This document shows, piece after piece, positions 43,981-52,635 of a stretch of DNA of 64,000 bases. The translations under genes were made by a program, and so were the position numbers. Under the pieces are notes generated by a model. The model was not told the DNA's origin. It searched no databases and saw nothing but the letters and a program-made list of their open reading frames with translations. This DNA is from Saprospiraceae bacterium (GTDB lineage: Bacteria; Bacteroidota; Bacteroidia; Chitinophagales; Saprospiraceae), in NCBI GenBank assembly GCA_016719615.1, contig JADJYQ010000005.1:62001-126000 (forward strand), written 5' to 3'. Each line of letters starts with the position of its first letter. Within the stretch, counting starts at the first letter, position 1.

Positions 43981-46125
43981 ATGGGGGTAATAATTCGTCT
44001 TTGTTTACAGTGGGTATTGATTCTCTGGGTCATTGACTTATATGCACAAACGAAGGGTGTAAGTACCGTTGGAGCTGCGGCAACGCAAGTAACTGGAAAA
44101 ACTTACGCGCTGGTTGCTGGGATATCTGATTATCAGGATCCAACCATTCCTGATTTGAAATTTGCGGATAAAGATGCAAGTGCATTTGCAGCGTATTTAA
44201 AAAGTCCGGGCGGCGGTGGACTTAACGAAGATCAAATGAAAGTTTTGTTAAATAATCAGGCAACTTTAGGGCAATTTGCTTCTGCTTTGGATTGGTTGCT
44301 TGAAGTTTGTAAGGAAGGAGATCGCGCGATTATTTATTTTTCAGGCCACGGTGATGTTGAACGCAAAACAGTTTCGCAACCTGGTTTCTTATTATGCTGG
44401 GATGCTCCCGGACGCGTTTATATGTCGGGTGGGGCCTTTGGACTTGCTTATCTTGAAGAAATCATCAACACACTTTCAACACAAAATAAAGTTAAAGTAT
44501 TGATGGTAGCAGATGCTTGTCATTCTGGTAAATTATCAGGCAGTCAGATTGGAGGGACACAAGCCACTGCAGCCAATATGGCCAGACAATATGCAAATGA
44601 AATAAAAATCCTTTCCTGTCAGCCAACTGAATTTTCGCTGGAAGGCGAACAATGGGGTGGTGGTCGCGGGGTTTTTAGTTACCATTTAGTGGATGGCTTA
44701 ACAGGCTTGGCAGATCAAAATTCGGATGCCAGTATTTCTCTTCTGGAAATAACGCGATATCTGGAAGACCGCGTCATCCAGGAAGTTGCTCCCCAAAGTC
44801 AAAATCCAGTAATTCTTGGAAACAAGACCGATAAATTAGGTATCGTGGATCAAGCTGCTTTGGCGCAACTGAAGAAAAGTAAGGAAGGCCAGGTAGTTGC
44901 CTTCGTTAAAACAGAAAGCAGAGGACTTGAAGACGAAATACTCTCGCGGGTGGATTCAATGGTAAAACTAAAATATCTTCGATTTAAGGAAAAGCTGTCA
45001 CAAAAATCTTTCTTTATTCCGAAATCAGATTGTGCAGATTACTATTATAAAGCCCTGGAATCGGATACTAGTCTCGGTTCTTTGCATAACGCAATGCGAA
45101 GAAACTATGCAGCAGCTTTACAAGATGATGCGCAACAAGTATTAAATCGATTTTTGCGATCTGAAATGATGGAATTGAGTTTGTCAAAAAGATCTGCTAT
45201 AGAAAAATATTCTGTTTACCCTTCCTATCTGGAAAGAGCAGGAGAATTGCTGGGACAGGACCATTATATGTTTCCAATCTTGGCAGCCAGAAAGCATTTT
45301 TTCGAAGCCTATCTTTTGCATTTAAATAATAAGAATAAGAATGAAGAAATTGGACGCCAGGTATTGCAAAAACTCGAACAGGCATCCAGGTATCAGGCAG
45401 ATATGCCTCATATTTATTGGGCTATGAATTTTGCTTATGGATTTAATCTGGCCAGAATTGATTCTGCTGAAATTTTTACAGAAAAAGCGATTGCACTCAA
45501 TCCTTCCTGGCAACTCCCTTATGCCAATCTTGTTTTTATGTTTGCCGACAGATTGGGAAAAATGGATAAAGCAAAAGAGTATTTGGATAAATTAAATGCG
45601 ATTGATTCCAACTCACTAGTTGCCTTATATTCAAATGCTATTTATTATGATGTACTCAAAAAACCCAAAATTGCTGAATCTTATTTGTTTCGGGTTTTGG
45701 AAATGGATTCATCGCATTTATCTGCACACAATTTATTAGGGAATTTCTACCTCAATAATAATCAAATGGAATTGGCCAAAAAGCATTATTCAAAAGCCAT
45801 TTCCATCGACCCTGAATATCCGATGGCGCATTCAAATTTAGGTTATGTTCATTACGTATTGGGCGATAAGAAACTTGCAGAATCTGAATTTAAAACGGCC
45901 TATTCTCTGGATCCCTATGGTCCCTTTTTTAATTACAATTTAGCCTGCTTTTATGCCGGTGAGGAAAACAAGGAAAAGGCATTTGATTATCTGGAATCGG
46001 CCATCATTAATGGGTGGAATGACTATAAATATCTGCAAATAGATGAAATCTTAGATTTGTTAAGGAAAGATGCAGAAAGATGGTCAGATTTGATGAAGAA
46101 ATATTTCCCGGATTTACATAAATAG
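43981..46125 (+). CDS. caspase-family protease with TPR repeats
   Basis: 714 residues with a signal peptide (VLILWVIDLYAQ). Residues 40-290 are a caspase domain: TYALVAGISDYQDPTIPDL, catalytic His123 in YFSGHGD, and catalytic Cys180 in VADACHSG. The second half is helical, with several TPRs: QLPYANLVFMFADRLGKMDK, SAHNLLGNFYLNNNQMELAK, AHSNLGYVHYVLGDKKLAES. TPRs probably bind partner proteins or assemble the protease. It stands alone on the plus strand, with a broken small secreted gene 120 bases downstream. It is expected in the periplasm or outside the cell. Confidence 0.88.
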   Translation: MGVIIRLCLQWVLILWVIDLYAQTKGVSTVGAAATQVTGKTYALVAGISDYQDPTIPDLKFADKDASAFAAYLKSPGGGGLNEDQMKVLLNNQATLGQFASALDWLLEVCKEGDRAIIYFSGHGDVERKTVSQPGFLLCWDAPGRVYMSGGAFGLAYLEEIINTLSTQNKVKVLMVADACHSGKLSGSQIGGTQATAANMARQYANEIKILSCQPTEFSLEGEQWGGGRGVFSYHLVDGLTGLADQNSDASISLLEITRYLEDRVIQEVAPQSQNPVILGNKTDKLGIVDQAALAQLKKSKEGQVVAFVKTESRGLEDEILSRVDSMVKLKYLRFKEKLSQKSFFIPKSDCADYYYKALESDTSLGSLHNAMRRNYAAALQDDAQQVLNRFLRSEMMELSLSKRSAIEKYSVYPSYLERAGELLGQDHYMFPILAARKHFFEAYLLHLNNKNKNEEIGRQVLQKLEQASRYQADMPHIYWAMNFAYGFNLARIDSAEIFTEKAIALNPSWQLPYANLVFMFADRLGKMDKAKEYLDKLNAIDSNSLVALYSNAIYYDVLKKPKIAESYLFRVLEMDSSHLSAHNLLGNFYLNNNQMELAKKHYSKAISIDPEYPMAHSNLGYVHYVLGDKKLAESEFKTAYSLDPYGPFFNYNLACFYAGEENKEKAFDYLESAIINGWNDYKYLQIDEILDLLRKDAERWSDLMKKYFPDLHK

Positions 46126-46245
46126 CGGAAAATTTTAGAAATGAGCTTAAAAATTGATAACCAAACATAAAATTAGGTACATTAGTGTATAGGATTCAAT
46201 TCATATTATTAAACTTATTATTTACAAATTAAAACAAAATTTTTT

Positions 46246-46680
46246 ATGAAAGCTTTTATGATCAAAAGTGCATGTTTATTTTCCGCATTTGCTATGGTAA
46301 CACTTAGCTCAGGCATTTCAGCTCAAGGCACACCAACAAAAACCAATGTAGCGTCTGCAACAGCTGACTATACGAAAGTAACACCAACCACTAAAAAAGG
46401 TGAAGTTACTCGCGAAACCGATTGTATTGATTTGTTTGTTAACAAAGGTTGCGTAAAGTATTCTGTATCTGTGCCCGGTGAAAACTAAAAATCACCGAAT
46501 GTGATTCAAGTTTGTGCAAATGAAAATGCTACGGATGTTAAAAAAGTCGATATCTGCAGACCAGGCGCAACGAAAATTACCGTTAAGTATGAAAAAACAG
46601 ATGACGGTGCTGTTATAAGCTTTGTTCCAAGAAAACCTAACAAGAAAGTACAGGTAAATAAGGAAATGCAAAAGCAATAA
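46246..46680 (+). pseudogene. small secreted protein gene interrupted by an in-frame TAA
   Basis: The first 80 codons encode a signal peptide (FAMVTLSSGISAQG) and a short mature part with two cysteines, ending ...SVSVPGEN at TAA (46486-46488). The same frame continues without another stop for 63 codons (KSPNVIQVCANENATDVKKV...) to TAA at 46678-46680, with two more cysteines and a Lys-rich tail. A terminator follows immediately. The continuity and base composition point to one 144-residue gene broken by a nonsense change, or to recoding. The family is not recognised. Confidence 0.7.
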
Positions 46681-46709
46681 TCAGCGTTTAAATTTTAAAA
46701 TTTTAATGA

Positions 46710-46741
46710 CCAGTCCAAATTCAGTTTTGGGCTGGTTTTTT
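46710..46741 (+). terminator. intrinsic terminator after the small secreted gene
   Basis: CCAG-T-CCAAA pairs with TTTGG-G-CTGG across a short A/T loop, followed by six T. It lies 30 bases after the second TAA, supporting 46680 as the original gene end. Confidence 0.8.
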
Positions 46742-46872
46742 AATTTTATGCCATTTGTATTGGTTGTTTTTTAATGGAATTTAAAGGGTCCTTGTTATTG
46801 GAATTTTAGGAAGGTGTAGACTATAATTGAAGATGGTTATATTTACCAAAATTTTCTCAAAACATTTCATGC

Positions 46873-47511
46873 ATGAGATACGAACAAATATTCAGAAACA
46901 ACGAGATCTGGATTCAGGAAAAACAAGGCACAGACAGTGAATTTTTTCAAAAACTAGCTTCCGGCCAAAATCCGGATTATCTCTTTATAGGCTGCAGCGA
47001 TAGTCGAGTGACCGCCGAAGAATTAATGGGCGCAGAACCTGGCGATGTATTTGTTCACCGCAATGTTGCGAATCTGGTGCCGAATAACGATAACAATTCT
47101 GCGGCTGTAGCTGAATATGCCATTGTTCATTTGAATGTAAAACACATTATCGTTTGCGGTCATTATTTGTGTGGTGGGGTCAAAGCGGCCATGGTGAGTT
47201 CAGATTTGGGTATTCTAAATCCCTGGCTACGGAATATCAGAGATGTCTACCGGCTCCATAAGGAAGAACTCGGTTCTATCGAGGATGAAAATGCACGTTA
47301 TGACCGGCTGGTTGAATTAAACGTGCAAGAGCAATGCGTCAATATCATCAAAATGGCAAGTTGGCAAAAGAGCTATTTGGCAACAGGCAGACCCTCGGTG
47401 CACGGATGGGTGTTTGATGTCAAAAGTGGGAAATTGATCGACCTCAGAATCAATTTTAACAAAGTCCTGGAATCAATCCGCGAGATCTACGATTTGGGTA
47501 CGCATAAGTGA
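46873..47511 (+). CDS. beta-class carbonic anhydrase
   Basis: 212 residues, the usual length. It interconverts CO2 and bicarbonate in the cytoplasm. Zinc ligands Cys41, His97 and Cys100 are present (IGCSDSR; VCGHYLCGGV), with the Asp43-Arg45 dyad. Other family landmarks are GDVFVHRNVANLV and the C-terminal VHGWVFDVKSGKL. It appears to be a single-gene unit. Its stop codon is followed after 7 bases by a long heptanucleotide tandem repeat, so its 3' untranslated region is unusual. Confidence 0.95.
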   Translation: MRYEQIFRNNEIWIQEKQGTDSEFFQKLASGQNPDYLFIGCSDSRVTAEELMGAEPGDVFVHRNVANLVPNNDNNSAAVAEYAIVHLNVKHIIVCGHYLCGGVKAAMVSSDLGILNPWLRNIRDVYRLHKEELGSIEDENARYDRLVELNVQEQCVNIIKMASWQKSYLATGRPSVHGWVFDVKSGKLIDLRINFNKVLESIREIYDLGTHK

Positions 47512-47518
47512 GATTAGA

Positions 47519-47734
47519 GCGAAAAGCGAAAAGCGAAAAGCGAAAAGCGAAAAGCGAAAAGCGAAAAGCGAAAGCGAAAAGCGAAAAGCGAAAAGCGAAA
47601 AGCGAAAAGCGAAAAGCGAAAAGCGAAAAGCGAAAAGCGAAAAGCGAAAAGCGAAAAGCGAAAAGCGAAAAGCGAAAAGCGAAAAGCGAAAAGCGAAAAG
47701 CGAAAAGCGAAAAGCGAAAAGCGAAAAGCGAAAA
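47519..47734. repeat. 31-unit GCGAAAA tandem repeat
   Basis: Thirty exact GCGAAAA units and one GCGAAA unit (47568-47573). Because seven is not a multiple of three, every plus-strand frame reads the same cycle K-R-K-A-K-S-E and every minus-strand frame a Phe/Arg-rich cycle, so long open frames here are artefacts. It begins 7 bases after the carbonic anhydrase stop. Confidence 0.97.
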
Positions 47735-47789
47735 GAATTTAGCAAGTAAAGGTAGTAAAATTAGTTCAAAAATAATGCAATTATTTGTG

Positions 47790-47814
47790 AACTAACATTC
47801 GTTAGTTTTTTTTT
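47790..47814 (+). terminator. AACTAAC hairpin terminator
   Basis: AACTAAC (47790-47796) pairs perfectly with GTTAGTT (47801-47807) around ATTC, followed by T residues to 47814. It could end the carbonic anhydrase transcript. The stem matches the palindrome family seen at 7340, 18951 and 60209. Confidence 0.65.
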
Positions 47815-47909
47815 AAAAGCCTAAAAGCCTAAAAGCCTAAAAGCCTAAAAGCCTAAAAGCCTAAAAGCCTAAAAGCCTAAAAGCCTAAAAGCCTAAAAGC
47901 CTAAAAGCC
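47815..47909. repeat. AAAAGCCT octanucleotide tandem repeat
   Basis: About 11.9 exact units of AAAAGCCT. It follows the hairpin directly and is unrelated in sequence to the GCGAAAA tract upstream, apart from sharing AAAAGC. Confidence 0.97.
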
Positions 47910-47969
47910 AAGCAGACTTCTTCCTACAAGCCTACGAAATGAAGTTTTCGGTTTAATCAAACAAACTCT

Positions 47970-48022
47970 CAGACTAACAGACTAACAGACTAACAGACTC
48001 CCAGACTCCCAGACTAACAGAC
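47970..48022. repeat. CAGACTAA/CAGACTCC octanucleotide tandem repeat
   Basis: About 6.6 units of 8 bases, with two variants arranged TAA, TAA, TAA, TCC, TCC, TAA. It ends 18 bases before the stop codon of the CHAT gene. Confidence 0.95.
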
Positions 48023-48040
48023 CTCCTCCAACAATCCACT

Positions 48041-51000
48041 TCATTGCACCAACACAAAACCAGCCCATTGGTGGGCTTCATATCCCTTGTCTCTCATAAA
48101 TTTTTGGGCTGTATAAAAAGCAGCAGGAATGGTCATGTAATCTAACAGCCAATTTTTATAAAATTCCTGCATTAAAATATAGGTTGATAAATCTGGTACT
48201 TTCCACAAGCTCATGATGAGATGTTTGACGCCTGCAACCCTAAACGCGCGTTGCAAACCGTACACGCCTTCGCTGCCTCTGATATCGCCCAGTCCAGTTT
48301 CGCAAGCGGACAGAACGACCAGTTCCGTATTTGATAAATTTAGCTGGCTGATTTCATATGCAGTTAAAATGCCATCTTCCTGATGGGATGGAATATTTTT
48401 GCCCTGCCAGGCTGCATTGCCGCCCGATAAAATGAGTCCGGATCGGAACATGGGGTTTGCACTGGTTATAAATATTGGTTCTTGCGATTTTTCCGGACTC
48501 GATATGTTATTGGTCCTGTTAACAGATTTTGTTTTCGTTTGGTAAAAATATCCATGCGTCGCTAGTTGAATGATTTGCGGAGATTCTTGTCCGTCTTGTC
48601 CAAAACTTTTAAAATTAGCTTCTGTGGCCTCAGGTCCTTTTTGAAGTTGCACGTTTATTCCAGCTTTTAACATAATGACGCGTATTGAATCCACTTCTTT
48701 TTCTGTCCCCGGTAAATATCCCCAGGACTCAAAATTTTCAGAATCAGGTACAACATTTTGAGCAGCTTGCTGAATATTGGGATTCTGCTCCTGAGTCAAA
48801 TCCAGTGAAGCCTCATAATCTATGCCACCAAGCAATAAAGCATTTTTATTCGGGCTGTAAATCTGAATAGTTGAAGCCAATTGTCTTGTGCTGTTTACAT
48901 TGATCATCTCATAACGGTCGGAAAGTATTTCAATTGGGTTTACCGGGATGGCATTTATATTAAATCTATGTAATACTCCCGAAGGAGAGTAATACACAGT
49001 TTTAACATTTTTCAAAACAGAATCCAAAGGTTCCCAAATGAGTTCATATAAATCAGGTTTTTTCTGGCTTAGCTTTTTCTGAGCGCCTCTGTGACTTTTA
49101 TATAAACTTGAAATGATTTCTGATTGAAATTCTGCATTGGTGGGCATTAAACTTGCCAGGGCTCTTTCTTCAAAAAGAGGAATAAACTGCGGACTTTTTA
49201 GACTTTTTTTGATGACGATCGCAGCATATTGAATGGAATTATTTACAGTATCAGTAATATCCTTAAAGTGAATAAATTCTATGGCCGCTTCGGTTTCACT
49301 AAGCGCATTCTGTATTTTCTCCCATTTTATACTTTCGTACGCTGATGTAAAACCGTTAAGCAGTTTTCTCAAATCTTTTTCAAGGACGTTGGCTTCATCC
49401 TCCCACTGGGTGATATATTTTGCTTGACTATCTGGATCGAGATATGCTCTTCCTAAGGCTCTTTTTAAATTCTTAAGCTTTGCATTTAATTTTAAAGATT
49501 CTGATGAGACGGAGGCAAGTTTGTTGAGTTGAATGGCTGAAGTCAACAAAAATCCTTTATAAAACAAATTATTATTCAATACAAATGCTGATAAGTTGCC
49601 TTTATCTTTGAGTTGTTTGTTTCTATGGAGTATATAATTGCCGAGTTTATCAGAACGCTGTTGAAATGATTGTGTAAAGTGCTCCAATTCTTTTTCCGTT
49701 AGAAATCCGGCAGCTGTGGAGAGTCGTTCCTGATCGGCTTCACTTAATTCACTAAAAAGAGGATCGGAAGCGCTGTATTTTTTTTGCAACTCATAGAATT
49801 CTCCAAGTTGATCTAAGCTTTTTAAATACAAGGCATGTTTGTTGCCGAGTATTTTTTCTTTTATTTTTTTGGCTTGTAAAAGCAGAGGTTCCGCCTTGTC
49901 ATATTGGCCCAAATCAAAATGTAGGTTCCCTAACAATTCAAGACTTTCCGCATATCGGTAGTGGTCTTTTCCCAAATTCTGTTTATAAATGACTGATGCT
50001 TCTCTAAAATGTTGTTCAGCTTCATTGCAATAGCCCAATTGTATTTCCAACAATCCCAATTGACTCAGGCCATCTGCAAATAAAGTGTTTGATTTGCCAA
50101 AAACGGAATCACAAAATTGTAAAGTAGACTTACAATGACGCATGGCAATATCAAAACTGTCAAGTGCGATGTAAACAGCTGTAAGATGATTCAAGGTTTC
50201 AACATATTCTTTTTGATATGTTGGTAAATTTTTTGCTCTTACAAGGATGGCTTCTTTATATACGGGCAAAGCTTCAAGAGGTTTGTTGATTTCTCTATAA
50301 GTATTTGCTAAATGATTTAAACCAATACCATAGACGGAATGTAGTGAGCCCAGAACCATTTTTCGACCCGCGATGACTCGTTTGTATAAGTTGATAGCTT
50401 TGTCTGTATCACCTATTTCTTTGTATAATCCGGCGAGATTTTCCAGGCTTCCTAAAGTTAACATATGTGTTTCGCCAAATGTTTCTTTGCGCAATTCCCA
50501 GGCTTCCAGATATACATCTTCTGCATTTTCATAATTTCCAATTTCTTTATATAAAGAGGCCAGATTTCCAAGTGAAATGGTATAAATCAAACTGCGTTTA
50601 CCGGGATTTCTTGCTCTGATAGCCAAAGCTTTCTTGAGTTTTACCAATGCTTCTTCAAAGTTTCCGGTTTTTTTAAATAGCAGGGCTTGATTACTTAAGG
50701 TGTTTGCTATTTGTGGATGCAGGGTGTCTGCATTTTTTAATTGCTTGGTATATGCCTCCATAAAAACCACTTCAGCTTTCTTAAATTCTTCCAGGTCCAT
50801 ATAAGCAAGTCCAAGGCTATTCAGGCATTCAATATAGGAGGAATCTGTGTTGCTTACAGTCTTTATTAGGATTTCTTTCTGTTCCTTAAAGGAAAATAAG
50901 GCTTTTTCAAAAGCATTCATTTCGCGATACATCAGTCCCATTTGGTAAATCGCGTTGAGATATAAAGGATGATTTTTACCGATCGTATTTGCCCAGATTT

Positions 51001-51295
51001 CTTTGGAATTTGAATACCATAAAACGGCGCTGTCAAAATCTCTTTTACGACGATAAATTCTTGCGCGATTAAAAAAACAATTGCCCAGCAGCGTATGAGG
51101 AGATGGCAAAGAGTCACGGACTAATTGTTCTGCAGTATTCGTTAAGTTTTGTGCTTCGCGGTAAAGCTCATTGTCTAAACATTTCAGGGATGCATTGATC
51201 AGTAAATCGAATTGGTGTTTGATAAGTGAGTCAGTATGTTGGGAAAAACCTGATGGAGCGTATATCAGACAAAGCAATAGCAAAAAAAATTTCAT
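48041..51295 (-). CDS. secreted TPR-CHAT protease-like protein
   Basis: 1084 residues from ATG 51295, which begins a clean signal peptide (MKFFLLLLCLIYAPSGFSQ); open sequence further upstream would run into the thiolase gene. Residues about 60-540 are consecutive TPRs of kinesin-light-chain type, such as GNYENAEDVYLEAWELRKET. A helical connector follows. The C-terminal 300 residues are a CHAT domain (caspase HetF associated with TPRs), with candidate catalytic His914 in QLATHGYF and Cys998 in SACETGLG, plus the SLWKVPD motif. CHAT proteases act in regulated cleavage and cell-death systems such as TPR-CHAT/gasdermin or Craspase. No gasdermin or Cas partner is adjacent. Confidence 0.9.
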   Translation of the reverse strand: MKFFLLLLCLIYAPSGFSQHTDSLIKHQFDLLINASLKCLDNELYREAQNLTNTAEQLVRDSLPSPHTLLGNCFFNRARIYRRKRDFDSAVLWYSNSKEIWANTIGKNHPLYLNAIYQMGLMYREMNAFEKALFSFKEQKEILIKTVSNTDSSYIECLNSLGLAYMDLEEFKKAEVVFMEAYTKQLKNADTLHPQIANTLSNQALLFKKTGNFEEALVKLKKALAIRARNPGKRSLIYTISLGNLASLYKEIGNYENAEDVYLEAWELRKETFGETHMLTLGSLENLAGLYKEIGDTDKAINLYKRVIAGRKMVLGSLHSVYGIGLNHLANTYREINKPLEALPVYKEAILVRAKNLPTYQKEYVETLNHLTAVYIALDSFDIAMRHCKSTLQFCDSVFGKSNTLFADGLSQLGLLEIQLGYCNEAEQHFREASVIYKQNLGKDHYRYAESLELLGNLHFDLGQYDKAEPLLLQAKKIKEKILGNKHALYLKSLDQLGEFYELQKKYSASDPLFSELSEADQERLSTAAGFLTEKELEHFTQSFQQRSDKLGNYILHRNKQLKDKGNLSAFVLNNNLFYKGFLLTSAIQLNKLASVSSESLKLNAKLKNLKRALGRAYLDPDSQAKYITQWEDEANVLEKDLRKLLNGFTSAYESIKWEKIQNALSETEAAIEFIHFKDITDTVNNSIQYAAIVIKKSLKSPQFIPLFEERALASLMPTNAEFQSEIISSLYKSHRGAQKKLSQKKPDLYELIWEPLDSVLKNVKTVYYSPSGVLHRFNINAIPVNPIEILSDRYEMINVNSTRQLASTIQIYSPNKNALLLGGIDYEASLDLTQEQNPNIQQAAQNVVPDSENFESWGYLPGTEKEVDSIRVIMLKAGINVQLQKGPEATEANFKSFGQDGQESPQIIQLATHGYFYQTKTKSVNRTNNISSPEKSQEPIFITSANPMFRSGLILSGGNAAWQGKNIPSHQEDGILTAYEISQLNLSNTELVVLSACETGLGDIRGSEGVYGLQRAFRVAGVKHLIMSLWKVPDLSTYILMQEFYKNWLLDYMTIPAAFYTAQKFMRDKGYEAHQWAGFVLVQ

Positions 51296-51357
51296 AAAAT
51301 GGTGATGCAAGTTTATCCTTGTTTTGTTGATGAATATCCAAGTACTAAAGATAAACA

Positions 51358-52527
51358 TTAATAAGCTTCCACGACTGCAGCAATGCCCTGGCCACCTCCA
51401 ACACAAGCTGTTATGAGGCCATAGGATAAATTTCTTCTTTTCAATTCACAAAGCGCGGTCATCGTCAACCGGGCTCCACTGCAACCCAATGGATGACCTA
51501 GTGCAATCGCACCACCGTTTACATTTACCAATTCCGGATTCAGACCGGATTCTTTGATAACGGCCAGACTTTGAGCTGCAAAGGCTTCATTCAATTCTAT
51601 AATCGAAATTTCGTCCAGTTTTTTTCCGGCCTGATGTAACGCTTTTGGAATGGCAAGACAAGGACCCATTCCCATAAAAAGTGGATCTATGCCGGCTACG
51701 CAACAACTGAGAAGTCGTCCTATCGGATTCAAATTTAATTGTTTCAGCAGAGTTTCACTTACGACGATGTGAAATGCTGCACCATCGGTCGTTTGACTGG
51801 AGTTTCCTGCAGTTACAGACCCTGATTTTGAAAAAACCGGTTTGAGAGCAGCGAGTCCTTCCAACTGTGTGTCGCGGCGTATGCCATCATCTTTAGCTAC
51901 GACAGATGTGTGTGTAACTAAAACACCTTCTTTGAAAATTTTTTCTTCTATGCTTATTTTTTGAATCTCTTGTTCAAAAAGCCCTGCGTCTTGAGCTGCA
52001 GCTGATTTTTGATGTGATCTCAAAGAAAACTGATCTTGTTCTTCTCGACCAATAGAATATTTTTTGGCAATTGCTTCTGCAGTCAAACCCATGCCAATCA
52101 CATAATCGGGATGATCCTTAGCCACTGCATAACTTGGAGCAAGTTTGTATCCTTCCATAGGTATCAAACTCATACTCTCTACACCGCCGGCGATAAAACA
52201 ATGCCCCATGCCTGCTCTGATTTTAGCAGTTGCGATGGCAATGCTCTCTAAACCGGAAGCACAATACCGATTCACAGTCATTCCCGGAACATCTTTGCCA
52301 AGTGCCCGCAAAGCTATTTGTCTTCCGATTTGTAATCCTTGTTCGCCTTCCGGATTGGCACAACCCACTATGACATCTTCAACATAATGGCTGATCCCTG
52401 GAATCTTTTTAACAAGCGCTTTAATTAATTCGACACCCAAATCGTCAGAACGCATAAACCGAAAGCCGCCTTTTTTGGCTTTGGTGAATGGCGTACGGTT
52501 CATCGCAACGATATAGGCTTCTTGCAT
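51358..52527 (-). CDS. acetyl-CoA acyltransferase (thiolase)
   Basis: 389 residues from ATG 52527, matching thiolase length. Catalytic residues are visible: Cys89 in VNRYCASGLESI, His345 in ALGHPLGCSG and Cys375 in ITACVGGGQG. It cleaves 3-ketoacyl-CoA in beta-oxidation or condenses acetyl-CoA in the reverse direction; the sequence alone favours the degradative FadA-type group (NEAFAAQSL). No fadB/fadE genes are near. It ends 62 bases before the CHAT start and begins about 110 bases after the diaphorase stop. Confidence 0.93.
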   Translation of the reverse strand: MQEAYIVAMNRTPFTKAKKGGFRFMRSDDLGVELIKALVKKIPGISHYVEDVIVGCANPEGEQGLQIGRQIALRALGKDVPGMTVNRYCASGLESIAIATAKIRAGMGHCFIAGGVESMSLIPMEGYKLAPSYAVAKDHPDYVIGMGLTAEAIAKKYSIGREEQDQFSLRSHQKSAAAQDAGLFEQEIQKISIEEKIFKEGVLVTHTSVVAKDDGIRRDTQLEGLAALKPVFSKSGSVTAGNSSQTTDGAAFHIVVSETLLKQLNLNPIGRLLSCCVAGIDPLFMGMGPCLAIPKALHQAGKKLDEISIIELNEAFAAQSLAVIKESGLNPELVNVNGGAIALGHPLGCSGARLTMTALCELKRRNLSYGLITACVGGGQGIAAVVEAY

Positions 52528-52635
52528 GGGGAAGGATTTAGAAAATAATTTATATTCTTGATCTATCAATGATGTGTTTGCCCTTAGCATTATAATTCAG
52601 AAACAGTAAGAACCAAAAACTTTTTAAGATACTCC

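Noticed and set aside
47473..47795. Long open frames on both strands across the GCGAAAA tract
   Set aside because: They are created by the stop-free heptamer repeat; no domain, start context or codon bias supports genes.
47519..48022. Possible CRISPR array
   Set aside because: Units are 7-8 bases with no spacers and no cas genes nearby; these are simple tandem repeats.
51296..51406. Longer CHAT protein beginning inside the thiolase gene
   Set aside because: The ATG at 51295 starts a clean signal peptide; the extra residues are Cys/Trp-rich and are the thiolase C-terminus read in another frame.
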